Shown piece by piece: positions 8,565-15,548 of a DNA stretch of 27,765 bases; position 1 is the first letter of the stretch, and each line of letters opens with the position of its first letter. The notes beneath the pieces were generated by a model. The model searched no databases and had not been told where the DNA came from. It was given only the letters and a program-made list of their open reading frames with translations. The stretch covers positions 1 to 27,765 of the forward strand of contig CAZMLC010000033.1 in assembly GCA_964567125.1 (NCBI GenBank). The letters run 5' to 3'. This DNA is from CAZMLC01 sp964567125 (GTDB lineage Bacteria > Verrucomicrobiota > Kiritimatiellia > RFP12 > UBA1067). The position numbers and the translations under genes were made by a program.

Positions 8565-9337
8565 ACCGCATCCTGTTCACGTCCGATGAATGCCGCGCCG
8601 ATGGAACGGTCTGTCTGACCGATCACCGTGCGGAACATATCCGTACGGTACTGCGCGCGCAGGTCGGAGACGCCATCAAGACCGGCACACTCAACGGGCT
8701 ATGCGGCACCTCTGAAATTCTCGCACTGGACAACGCGCTGGCAACACTCCGCCCGACGCATACGGAGTCCGCACTCGTGCCGTGGTTCGATCTCATCCTC
8801 GCGGCACCGCGGCCGAAAGTGCTGAAGCGGCTCTGGCCCCAGCTGAGCGCATGGGGTGCACGCAAGATCATTATCCTCAATGCGTTCAAAGTCGAAAAGT
8901 GCTACTTTTCCAGTCAATGGCTGGATCCCGCGCAGTTTACGCCCCTGCTCATTGAAGGCCTGATGCAGGCAGGCACCACGCAGCTACCGGAGGTGACGAT
9001 CGCGCCGCGCTTCAAACCCTTTATCGAGGACCAGCTCGACAGCCTCTGTCCGTCGCGCCTCCGCCTGCTTGCGCACCCGGAGGAACGTGCGGAGAGTCCC
9101 TTCAGCGCAGACTGCGCCACGGAAGTCCCGGTGATCGCCGTCGGCCCTGAAGGCGGCTGGACCGCTTATGAGCTGACCTGCTTGCAGCAACGCGGATTCC
9201 ACGCCTTCTCCCTCGGCGCGCGTACGCTGCGCACCGACACCGCCTGCATCGCTCTGATCGCAGTGCTGAACTACGCCAGAAGCCAGGCGCTGACGATGCA
9301 GACGAGTCCGACAAAGCGCGCCAGCGAAACGCCGTAG
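8561..9337 (+). CDS. rsmE: 16S rRNA (uracil-1498-N3)-methyltransferase RsmE
   Basis: This 258-aa SPOUT-class methyltransferase modifies U1498 of 16S rRNA using S-adenosylmethionine. The C-terminal knot motifs are clear: VGPEGGW (194-200) and LGARTLRTDTA (218-228), the RsmE version of LGxRILRxETA. The N-terminal PUA-like domain begins DHRAEHIRTVLRAQVGD. I place the start at ATG 8561, inside the last codons of dapF (ATGA overlap), rather than at an upstream in-frame ATG that would put 32 unrelated residues in front. The last 67 bases overlap the 3' end of a gene on the opposite strand (9271-9801). Confidence 0.96.
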   Translation: MNRILFTSDECRADGTVCLTDHRAEHIRTVLRAQVGDAIKTGTLNGLCGTSEILALDNALATLRPTHTESALVPWFDLILAAPRPKVLKRLWPQLSAWGARKIIILNAFKVEKCYFSSQWLDPAQFTPLLIEGLMQAGTTQLPEVTIAPRFKPFIEDQLDSLCPSRLRLLAHPEERAESPFSADCATEVPVIAVGPEGGWTAYELTCLQQRGFHAFSLGARTLRTDTACIALIAVLNYARSQALTMQTSPTKRASETP

Positions 9338-9801
9338 GCCAGCGCGCCGAGCACGCTGCCCGCGAGCAGAAGGATGCTCAGGGCGCATTCATGGCCCGTC
9401 GCATCGGGCTGCGTCCAGAGCCAGCCGCCAGCCAGGCCAGCGAGGAGCAGAAGCAGCGAAAGCCCGAGTGCACGCAACACGCAGCGAATCTGTTCGCGCA
9501 GCGATACGATCACCTCGCGTTCAAACGGTTCCGGGAAAAAGAGAGCCAGTGCGCCAGCTGCCACAAGATAGGCCGGAAAGCCGCGGAACGCGGCGATTGA
9601 CGCCATGAACAGCTCCAGATCGTGCAGCAGAACCCACAGTGCGAGGAGCAGCACGCCCGCGCACACAACGGCGCGTCCCCAGCGGAACCAGCGGGGCAAG
9701 TAGACCCACTCCGCACAATAGGGACAGCTCGTCTGGCGAATGCCCACGGACCGGCCGCACGAGACGCACACGCCGAAGCGTACGCGCTGTTCCATCCGCA
9801 T
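9271..9801 (-). CDS. Small zinc-ribbon membrane protein of unknown function
   Basis: This protein of about 176 aa has an N-terminal CxxC...CxxC pair (CVSCGR and CPYCAE), typical of a zinc ribbon. At least four hydrophobic segments follow, with an acidic/basic break (FPEPFEREV) in the middle. The ribbon would lie in the cytoplasm and the rest in the inner membrane. The start is uncertain. The open frame extends to a TTG at 9843, inside the terminator of the upstream gene, so I prefer ATG 9801 (GGAAA upstream); ATG 9825 and ATG 9795 are alternatives. Little room remains for a separate promoter, so read-through or a promoter overlapping the terminator is implied. The 3' end overlaps rsmE by 67 bases. 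No family was recognised, but the composition (paired cysteines, clean hydrophobic helices) supports a real gene. Confidence 0.65.
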   Translation of the reverse strand: MRMEQRVRFGVCVSCGRSVGIRQTSCPYCAEWVYLPRWFRWGRAVVCAGVLLLALWVLLHDLELFMASIAAFRGFPAYLVAAGALALFFPEPFEREVIVSLREQIRCVLRALGLSLLLLLAGLAGGWLWTQPDATGHECALSILLLAGSVLGALAYGVSLARFVGLVCIVSAWLLA

Positions 9802-9842
9802 CTGTTTCCGTTTCCATGCCCACATGATGCGAAACAGTAACA

Positions 9843-9877
9843 AAAAAGAGAGACAGGTTCAACCTGTCTCTCTTTTT
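9843..9877 (-). terminator. Intrinsic terminator after the outer-membrane protein gene
   Basis: Two perfect 17-base arms (9843-9859 and 9861-9877) form a hairpin whose core is GAGAGACAGG/CCTGTCTCTC, flanked by A5 and T5. Read on the minus strand it lies 24 bases after the stop codon of the porin-like gene and ends in a T-run. The symmetric A/T flanks could let it work in both directions. Confidence 0.9.
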
Positions 9878-9900
9878 CCCGATGCTGAAAATCAGTAACC

Positions 9901-10779
9901 TTAGAATTCGACGCCGCAGCTCACACCGCCCCACAGAAGGTCGTTGTGCTCATAGTCGTTGTCGTGCAACGCGCTATCGACAAGCGCCGACCAAGCCAGA
10001 CGTCCGCCGACGTAGAGGTTTTCCGTGATGTTATAGGTGCAGTACAGCGCAGCACAGGTATCCGTAAGCCAGAACTTGTTATCCAGCTCCTCGGTCACCT
10101 CGTCGCCAAGCGAATCCTCGTACGTGCGTGAGAAATAGGCCGACGTGTAGCGACGGTTACCGCCGCCCAGCGTTACTTCGGCGCCAGCCACGAACGCATC
10201 CGTCAGGCTGACTTCCTTGCGCAAACCGACTAGGGAATAGAGGCACTCGTACACGGAATAATCATAGTAGAGTTGCGCAAACGGCACCACGATGTCGTTG
10301 TTGTAGTCAACCGAGATAAAGGTTTCGCGTGTGGTTTCACCCCACTCGCCTTCATCTTCATACGGGAAGGTATACCAGATATGTCCGGCGCCCAGCGTGA
10401 AATCGCCGAGGTCCACTTCATATTGCACCGTGTAATCAATTTCATTCAAGCCGGCGAAGCGCGAGTGATCCGCACGACCGGTCGCATCGAAGTTGGCCCA
10501 GAAAATGGTCATCAGGCGGCCATATTCCTTCGCATCAAAACCAATCGTCGCTTCAGGTTGCCACGCAGGCTCATCGGTAAAGACCATGCCGCGCCAAACG
10601 TAAGCGGATGTGACATCCAGATTGAGACCAAAAAAAATCGGACACGACGCTTCTTCTTCCTCTTTGATATTCGCGTTCACTTCAGCGTTTTTCTCCGCAG
10701 GTTGCACAGCAACTTGTTGTGCAGAAGCGAGCGTGACTACCGACATAGCCGCAATGGCGGCCATCACCAGTTGTTTCAT
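9901..10779 (-). CDS. Outer-membrane beta-barrel protein, TorF/Gcw_chp-like putative porin
   Basis: This 292-aa protein has a clear signal peptide (MKQLVMAAIAAMSVVTLASA, then QQ) and an acidic linker (EEEEAS, about 41-46). The rest is made of alternating beta strands with Tyr/Trp girdles and ends in a terminal phenylalanine (CGVEF), as outer-membrane barrels do. The first strand region, NLDVTSAYVWRGMVFTDEPA, resembles the TorF/Gcw_chp family start (TSDYVFRGxSxTDxxPA), a family of putative outer-membrane channels with no fixed substrate. AAAGGGG lies a few bases before the ATG. It has its own promoter candidate and a strong terminator, so it is probably monocistronic. The class is secure, the family name likely, the substrate unknown. 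Confidence 0.8.
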   Translation of the reverse strand: MKQLVMAAIAAMSVVTLASAQQVAVQPAEKNAEVNANIKEEEEASCPIFFGLNLDVTSAYVWRGMVFTDEPAWQPEATIGFDAKEYGRLMTIFWANFDATGRADHSRFAGLNEIDYTVQYEVDLGDFTLGAGHIWYTFPYEDEGEWGETTRETFISVDYNNDIVVPFAQLYYDYSVYECLYSLVGLRKEVSLTDAFVAGAEVTLGGGNRRYTSAYFSRTYEDSLGDEVTEELDNKFWLTDTCAALYCTYNITENLYVGGRLAWSALVDSALHDNDYEHNDLLWGGVSCGVEF

Positions 10780-10807
10780 TGAACCCCTTTCTTTGCCTAT
10801 TCGGGCG

Positions 10808-10836
10808 AATTTATGTGATCAACTCGCGAGCAACAA
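10808..10836 (-). promoter_or_regulatory. Possible promoter of the outer-membrane protein gene
   Basis: On the minus strand TTGTTG (10831-10836) and TAAATT (10808-10813) are 17 bases apart, about 29 bases upstream of the start codon. An imperfect inverted repeat built on CTCGCGAG lies between and around the boxes and could be an operator. The match is moderate and was judged by eye. Confidence 0.4.
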
Positions 10837-10891
10837 CCTCTCGCAAGTTTCTGGTATGTTATGCGATTCACCCCCGCTTGTACAGAAAGAA

Positions 10892-10923
10892 GATGGCGCA
10901 CGCGGGCTCCCGCATGCGCCATC
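10892..10923 (-). terminator. Probable intrinsic terminator after tpx
   Basis: Arms GATGGCGCA (10892-10900) and TGCGCCATC (10915-10923) pair perfectly and extend inward through a GCGGG/CCCGC segment, giving about 15 pairs with one mismatch. On the minus strand the hairpin begins 24 bases after the tpx stop and is followed by TTCTTTCT, a usable but imperfect T-rich tract. Confidence 0.7.
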
Positions 10924-10947
10924 TGCATCGGATCAAGGCCGAACGTT

Positions 10948-11448
10948 TTATTTCAACAGGTTCAAGGCTGCCGCATAGTTGGGTTCGTTCGTCACTTCGG
11001 ACACGACCTCAACATAAGCGATGAGCCCCTGTTCATCCACGATCATGACCGCGCGCGACAAGAGACCGCGCAACGGTCCAGCCGCGATCTGCAGACCATA
11101 CGCCGCGCCAAATCCCGGGGAACGGAAGGTCGAGAGCGTCTTAACGTTCTTGAGCCCTTCTGCACCGCAGAACCGCGCTTGCGCAAAGGGAAGATCCGCT
11201 GAAATGCAGAGCACAACCGCGTTTTTCATGGTCGAGGCATCGAGGTTAAAATGGCGAACCGACGCAGCGCAAACCGGCGTATCGATGCTCGGGAAGACCG
11301 AGATCACCACGCGTTTGCCTTTAAAGTCTGAAAGGGCAACATCGGCCAGATCTGTACCGGCTAAAGTAAATGCAGGGGCGACATCCCCCACCGCTGGAAC
11401 GCATCCTGTCAGTTTGATCTCCGAACCTTTGAATGTGACATAAGCCAT
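10948..11448 (-). CDS. tpx: Thiol peroxidase Tpx (atypical 2-Cys peroxiredoxin)
   Basis: This 166-aa peroxiredoxin reduces hydrogen and alkyl peroxides with electrons from thioredoxin. The peroxidatic cysteine is C60 in SIDTPVCA, and the resolving cysteine C94 in DLPFAQARFCG, matching the C61/C95 pair of E. coli Tpx. Length is normal. A strong ribosome-binding site (AGGAGG) precedes ATG 11448, a near-consensus promoter lies about 35 bases further up, and a hairpin terminator follows, so the gene is a single-gene transcription unit. There is no lipoprotein or export signal; the family is found in the cytoplasm or periplasm depending on the species, and this version looks cytoplasmic. Confidence 0.97.
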   Translation of the reverse strand: MAYVTFKGSEIKLTGCVPAVGDVAPAFTLAGTDLADVALSDFKGKRVVISVFPSIDTPVCAASVRHFNLDASTMKNAVVLCISADLPFAQARFCGAEGLKNVKTLSTFRSPGFGAAYGLQIAAGPLRGLLSRAVMIVDEQGLIAYVEVVSEVTNEPNYAAALNLLK

Positions 11449-11484
11449 AATGGAACCTCCTTCAGTTTAATGAGAATGACGATG

Positions 11485-11513
11485 AGTGTAGCAGACAAGC
11501 CTGCGACCGTCAA
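11485..11513 (-). promoter_or_regulatory. Sigma-70-type promoter of tpx
   Basis: On the minus strand TTGACG (11508-11513) and TACACT (11485-11490) are separated by 17 bases, close to consensus. The spacer holds a short inverted repeat (GCAGG...CCTGC on the plus strand is partial), which is too weak to call an operator. Confidence 0.65.
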
Positions 11514-11632
11514 TCGGGACGCAGGGACTAGAGCGAGATTACCGCGTACTGCTCTTTTTCCGTGTCGGGCCACATGCAAAACAACGTGCGCCATGAATGC
11601 AACCTTGCGTAAACGCAGCGACTCGACTAAAA

Positions 11633-11641
11633 TGGTATACT
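11633..11641 (+). promoter_or_regulatory. Possible extended -10 promoter for the zinc-ribbon/thiH operon
   Basis: TGGTATACT (11633-11641) matches the extended -10 form TGnTATAAT. No good -35 box lies 16-18 bases upstream, which extended -10 promoters can tolerate. It is 36 bases before the start codon. I looked for thiamine-riboswitch core motifs in 11449-11676 and saw none. Confidence 0.4.
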
Positions 11642-11676
11642 TATTTCTGAGCATGAGTTTGAGTTCGCATACGATC

Positions 11677-12021
11677 ATGAATAGAGAAATCACATGCACG
11701 GTTTGCGGTGAAACCGCCTTAGCGCGTCCGGAACCCATCTACGAGGGGTTCAAGAAGACGGGCGAGGCCTTTGTCTGCACGGCCTGTGGCGCACGTTACG
11801 CCACAGCGGAGGAGACACCCTTTACCGCGGGCCCGCAAGCGTCCACGCTCTTTACCGATGCCGACCGACCAACTTTTGCCGCACTCTTTGACGACGCCGA
11901 ACGCCAGCGCTCCTGCTGCTGGTGCAAGCATCTCGTCATCAACCCCTTCAAACAGCGTTGCGGCCTCTCCAACCGTCAGACCGAATCGACCGACCTGTGC
12001 GAGCACTTTGAAAAAAAATGA
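11677..12021 (+). CDS. Small cysteine-rich protein with two zinc-binding modules, coupled to thiH
   Basis: This 114-aa protein has an N-terminal zinc ribbon (C7/C10 in CTVC and C34/C37 in CTAC). A second cluster lies in the C-terminal half (C80-C81-x-C83 in CCWCKH, then C95 and C108) and looks like a second metal site. I chose ATG 11677 because the frame upstream lacks coding character and the first ribbon begins seven residues later; a longer frame opens at 11470. The stop overlaps the thiH start (ATGA at 12018-12021), which means translational coupling. No known family was recognised. The tight link to a radical-SAM enzyme could suggest a helper role in metal or cofactor handling, but nothing in the sequence proves it. 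Confidence 0.75.
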   Translation: MNREITCTVCGETALARPEPIYEGFKKTGEAFVCTACGARYATAEETPFTAGPQASTLFTDADRPTFAALFDDAERQRSCCWCKHLVINPFKQRCGLSNRQTESTDLCEHFEKK

Positions 12022-13139
12022 GTCACTTTCTCGATCTGATGGCCGAATGGCCTGCTTCACGCGTTCACGATTTGATCTACTCCAGCACGGAGGCTGATGT
12101 GGCAGCCGCGCTGGCTGCCACAGGAACCTACAGCGCGCGCACCGTCGCCGCGCTCGTCTCACCGGCCGCAGAGCCGCACCTTGAAGAGCTGGCGCAATGC
12201 GCCGCGCACTGGACGCGCCAGCGTTTCGGCCATGCGGTCCAGTTCTTCACGCCGCTCTATGTCTCCAACTTCTGCTGCAATGGCTGCAAATACTGCGGAT
12301 TCAACACCAGCACCGTCAATACCGTGCGCCGTGCGCTGACGCTCGACGAGGCCGTCGCGGAGGCGGATTGCCTAGCGCTGCAGGGATTCAGTCATCTGCT
12401 GCTCGTTTCCGGCGAAGATCTGAAGAACACGCCGCCAGCCTATTTCGCGGAACTCGCCAAGCGTATCCGTCCGAAATTCGGTTCGCTCCAGGTTGAGATC
12501 TACGCGCTGAAGGATGAGGAGTACGCCCTGCTGGTGGAATCGGGTATTGACGGCATGACCATGTTCCAGGAGACCTACAATCCGGAAGTCTATGCCAACT
12601 ATCACCCCTCCGGTCCCAAAAAGAATTACAGCTACCGCATCGATGCCTTTGAACGGGCGGCGCGTGCGGGCATGACCTTTGTCGGGCTGGGCGCGCTGCT
12701 CGGTCTCCATGACTGGCGCGAGGAGACCTTCTATCTGGCGTTGCACGCCAACTATCTCCAACGCAAATACTGGCGCACCTCGATCGCCATTTCATTTCCG
12801 CGCCTGCGGCCTGCGCACGGCGGATTCCAACCGCCGCATCCGGTCTCGGACGCCAACTTGGTTCAGCTGATGAGCGCACTGCGCACGCAGCTGCCGGATG
12901 TGACGCAGACGCTCTCCACGCGCGAACTTCCCGGCTTCCGCGAACAGCTCGTGCGCATCTCGGTCAACAAAATGTCCGCGGGTGCGAAAACCACGCCGGG
13001 CGGCTATACGCACAAGACGGATGCCGAGGCGCAGTTCGAAGTGGCGGACTCCCGTTCGCTGCACGAGGTCGCCGCGGCGCTGAAAGCGATCGGCTTTGAT
13101 CCTGTCATGAAAGACTGGGATCGCGCCTACGTGAATTGA
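12018..13139 (+). CDS. thiH: 2-iminoacetate synthase ThiH (radical SAM)
   Basis: This 373-aa radical-SAM enzyme cleaves tyrosine to 2-iminoacetate (dehydroglycine) and p-cresol, supplying the thiazole ring of thiamine. The iron-sulfur motif CxxxCxxC is C86, C90 and C93 in FCCNGCKYCGF, and the typical MTMFQETYNPEVYANYHPSG segment is present at about 179-198. Length fits ThiH (about 370-380 aa) and is shorter than its relative HydG (about 470 aa), which has an extra C-terminal cluster; that cysteine motif is not seen here. The start overlaps the upstream stop and lacks a good Shine-Dalgarno site, so it relies on coupling. Other thiamine genes (thiG, thiS, thiF) are not in the window. A bidirectional terminator follows. 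Confidence 0.93.
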   Translation: MSHFLDLMAEWPASRVHDLIYSSTEADVAAALAATGTYSARTVAALVSPAAEPHLEELAQCAAHWTRQRFGHAVQFFTPLYVSNFCCNGCKYCGFNTSTVNTVRRALTLDEAVAEADCLALQGFSHLLLVSGEDLKNTPPAYFAELAKRIRPKFGSLQVEIYALKDEEYALLVESGIDGMTMFQETYNPEVYANYHPSGPKKNYSYRIDAFERAARAGMTFVGLGALLGLHDWREETFYLALHANYLQRKYWRTSIAISFPRLRPAHGGFQPPHPVSDANLVQLMSALRTQLPDVTQTLSTRELPGFREQLVRISVNKMSAGAKTTPGGYTHKTDAEAQFEVADSRSLHEVAAALKAIGFDPVMKDWDRAYVN

Positions 13140-13148
13140 TCCGCGCGC

Positions 13149-13189
13149 AAAAAAAATGCGGCAGGCGTTTGGCCTGCCGCATTTTTTTT
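13149..13189. terminator. Bidirectional intrinsic terminator between convergent genes
   Basis: TGCGGCAGGC (13157-13166) and GCCTGCCGCA (13172-13181) form a perfect 10-bp stem with a GTTTG loop, flanked by A8 (13149-13156) and T8 (13182-13189). It lies between the stops of thiH and the minus-strand esterase and should stop transcription from both sides. Confidence 0.95.
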
Positions 13190-13201
13190 GATCCATTCCG
13201 C

Positions 13202-14053
13202 TTATTTCACGTAGCGCTTCAGCCAGACCTCGGCCAAGCCGGTCCACGCATCCGAGCTCGTGTTGCGCTTGCGCATGCCATAGCCATGCCCGCCATCGGG
13301 GAAAAGGTGCATCTCCACCGGCACTTTGGCCTCCTTCAGCGCGATGTAATAGGCCACGGAGCTGTCGATGTAATGCTTATCGTCCGTGGACTGCACGAGA
13401 AAGGTCTTCGGCGTCTTCGCATCAACCGGCAGGCCCTCTGTCAGGCTGAAATCCGGTTTGGAGAGGTAGGCCGGATAGATCACCAGGGCAAAGTCAGGAC
13501 GGCACGAGGCTTCATCCGTCGCATCGACCGGGGTGTAGAAACGATGGTCGCCATTCGTACTCGTGCGAACGCTCAGATGGGCACCGGCGGAAAATCCCAT
13601 GATCCCGATCTTCTGCGGATTAACGCCATAGGTTGCGGCGCGCGAACGGATCAGCGAGATCGCGCGCTGCGCATCGCTGAACGCGGCATCGCGATTGCCC
13701 GGCACGCGATACTTCAGGACAAAGGCGGAGATCCCCTGCGCGTTGAGCCACGCCGCCACCTCGGTTCCCTCATGGTTCCAGGCCAAGATGGAGTAACCGC
13801 CGCCGGGACAGATCAGCACGGCTGGCGCCGGCTGCGTGGCCTGCGGTGCGCGAAAGAACGTCAGCGTCGGCACATTGACATCGGTTAGGCGGACAATATC
13901 GTCTTTCGACGGATTGATTTTCTCCGGCGCATTGCTCGTCTTGAGCGGAATTTTATCCTCCGGCCAAACGGGTATGATTTCCTGTGCCTGCGCCACCCAT
14001 GTGGCAGCCGCGAGACCTGCCGCCAAACCCATACTTATCCCAGTCTTATGCAT
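13202..14053 (-). CDS. Secreted alpha/beta hydrolase (carbohydrate-esterase-like)
   Basis: This 283-aa protein has an N-terminal signal peptide ending near AQAQ (residue 24). It has an alpha/beta-hydrolase core: oxyanion-type CPGGGYSIL (82-90), nucleophile S155 in GFSAGAH, acid D225 in STDDKHY and base H256 in GGHGYG. This layout is common in proteins annotated as endo-1,4-beta-xylanase B, acetyl-xylan esterase or BD-FAE-type feruloyl esterases, so removal of acyl groups from plant polysaccharides is a reasonable guess. Its start overlaps the end of the BrkB gene by 8 bases (ATGCATAA), making it the last gene of a three-gene operon. Ester specificity cannot be read from the sequence. Confidence 0.85.
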   Translation of the reverse strand: MHKTGISMGLAAGLAAATWVAQAQEIIPVWPEDKIPLKTSNAPEKINPSKDDIVRLTDVNVPTLTFFRAPQATQPAPAVLICPGGGYSILAWNHEGTEVAAWLNAQGISAFVLKYRVPGNRDAAFSDAQRAISLIRSRAATYGVNPQKIGIMGFSAGAHLSVRTSTNGDHRFYTPVDATDEASCRPDFALVIYPAYLSKPDFSLTEGLPVDAKTPKTFLVQSTDDKHYIDSSVAYYIALKEAKVPVEMHLFPDGGHGYGMRKRNTSSDAWTGLAEVWLKRYVK

Positions 14054-15548
14054 ATTTCTCTTCCTTGTTCGTTGCGGAGCCCTGTGTGCCGCACGTCTTC
14101 ACCGGCAAACAGTTCCCCGTTTTTAAAACGCGATCTAAAGCATCATTCGCCGTATAAATGGAGGCATCAAGCGTATCGAGGCCCAGCTGTTCCGGATGCT
14201 CACCTTCATCTAAAAAGCAGGTCACCAGGTCGCTATAGGTCAAGGTATCGCCATTGCAGCAGAGCAGATAGTCGCCAGGGCGGTCTTTGACCTCGGCCAA
14301 GACATTCCACCGGACCAGATCGTCGAGCACATCGCGGACGAAACGACGGGGAATCCGGCGTTCCTGCGCAAAGCGTTCCGCGGAAAACGGTCCTGCATTC
14401 TGCACGTGCACATGATGCCAGGCCGCTTTGCAAAACGCATAGGCAAACAGAATTTTGCTCCGCACTGAGGCCGCTTCCGAATAGCGTTCCATCAGCACGG
14501 TATCGCGATTCTGAAAACAGAAGGAAATCTCAGATCCCAGCAAGATGATCTGCCAACTGGTATAGACCCACATCAACAGAATCGGGACCAAGGCGAAACT
14601 GCCATAGAAAACACTGTACTTGGCAATGCCGATCTGCAGTACGGCGCACGCTTTCAACCAGAGTGAAAAGAGCACCATGGTCAGAAAGCCACCCACGCAA
14701 GCTGCGGAAACTTTAACCCGCTGATTGGGCATAAAACAGAGCAGGAAGGTAAAAAGAATCGTTCCCATGAGCAGCGTAATGCAGGTTTGTAAAACCGGCA
14801 TTTCCAAGAAGAGCCGCGAGGTTTCCGTCATCTGGTGTCCCATGGTCTTGCTCATGACCTTCAGCACCATGGCCACAACCGGGACAGAGGATACAGCCAG
14901 AATCAGGAAGGGCAAGAGGATAATGACGCTGAGATAATCGGTACACATGCGGATCAGCGACCTCGGCTTCTCAACATTCCAGATCGCATTGAAACTCGAT
15001 TCTATTTTCCCCAGCACGCCAATCACGGTCCAAAGCAGCAAAATAAAACCGACACCACCAAGTGTCGCAAAATTAATGCTGTTGACTTGCTCAAAAAGTT
15101 TATCCACGCCGTTGCGCATCTGTCCTGAAAAGGCTTGGGCCATGGCAGCTTGATCTTTTTTTTCGGTTTCGGACTCAGCCTGTTCTGACGTGTGTGCGAC
15201 CTTCTGTTCAGCGGCCGCGCTCATCTGCACGAGCAGGCTATCGACCTGCGTATCGATCTTGCGTTTCAAAAGATCAGCGCCGCCCGTTGAACGGGCCAAG
15301 GCCAAGGCTAAAACCAAAACAGGCACCAGCGCCATCATGGAAAAAAAGGTGAGTGACGCGGCGCGCAGCGAGCATTGGTTGGCCTTAAAACCGATCAGGA
15401 TGCTGCTGCAAAACTGGACCGTCTTAACCAGCATACGACGGCCCAGTGGCAGGCGATCCGCATGAACCAGCCATTGTCCATACGAAAAATAATCGATCAC
15501 CTTTGCCAGGCGCGTTGTCGCTGTTTTCCGCTTTGCATGACGTTTCAT
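14046..15548 (-). CDS. YihY/BrkB-family inner-membrane protein with C-terminal winged-helix-like domain
   Basis: This 500-aa integral membrane protein has about six hydrophobic segments (roughly 46-54/65-85, 165-180, 205-230, 255-273, 283-302 and 312-340). It has the LRAASLTFFSMMALVPVL start typical of the BrkB/YihY family, formerly and wrongly called RNase BN. The family's function is unresolved. A hydrophilic, coiled-coil-like loop (about 95-158) sits between the first two membrane regions. The last 110 residues form a soluble domain resembling a winged helix (FAQERRIPRRFVRDVLDDL), seen in longer family members. I start it at ATG 15548, which overlaps the ABC stop (ATGA) and has AAAGGAG at 15557-15563; an in-frame ATG at 15689 lies inside the ABC gene. 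Confidence 0.88.
   Translation of the reverse strand: MKRHAKRKTATTRLAKVIDYFSYGQWLVHADRLPLGRRMLVKTVQFCSSILIGFKANQCSLRAASLTFFSMMALVPVLVLALALARSTGGADLLKRKIDTQVDSLLVQMSAAAEQKVAHTSEQAESETEKKDQAAMAQAFSGQMRNGVDKLFEQVNSINFATLGGVGFILLLWTVIGVLGKIESSFNAIWNVEKPRSLIRMCTDYLSVIILLPFLILAVSSVPVVAMVLKVMSKTMGHQMTETSRLFLEMPVLQTCITLLMGTILFTFLLCFMPNQRVKVSAACVGGFLTMVLFSLWLKACAVLQIGIAKYSVFYGSFALVPILLMWVYTSWQIILLGSEISFCFQNRDTVLMERYSEAASVRSKILFAYAFCKAAWHHVHVQNAGPFSAERFAQERRIPRRFVRDVLDDLVRWNVLAEVKDRPGDYLLCCNGDTLTYSDLVTCFLDEGEHPEQLGLDTLDASIYTANDALDRVLKTGNCLPVKTCGTQGSATNKEEKYA

Noticed and set aside
11449..11676. Possible TPP riboswitch before the thiH operon
   Set aside because: The conserved CTGAGA and ACCTGAT core segments are not present; only promoter-like boxes were found.
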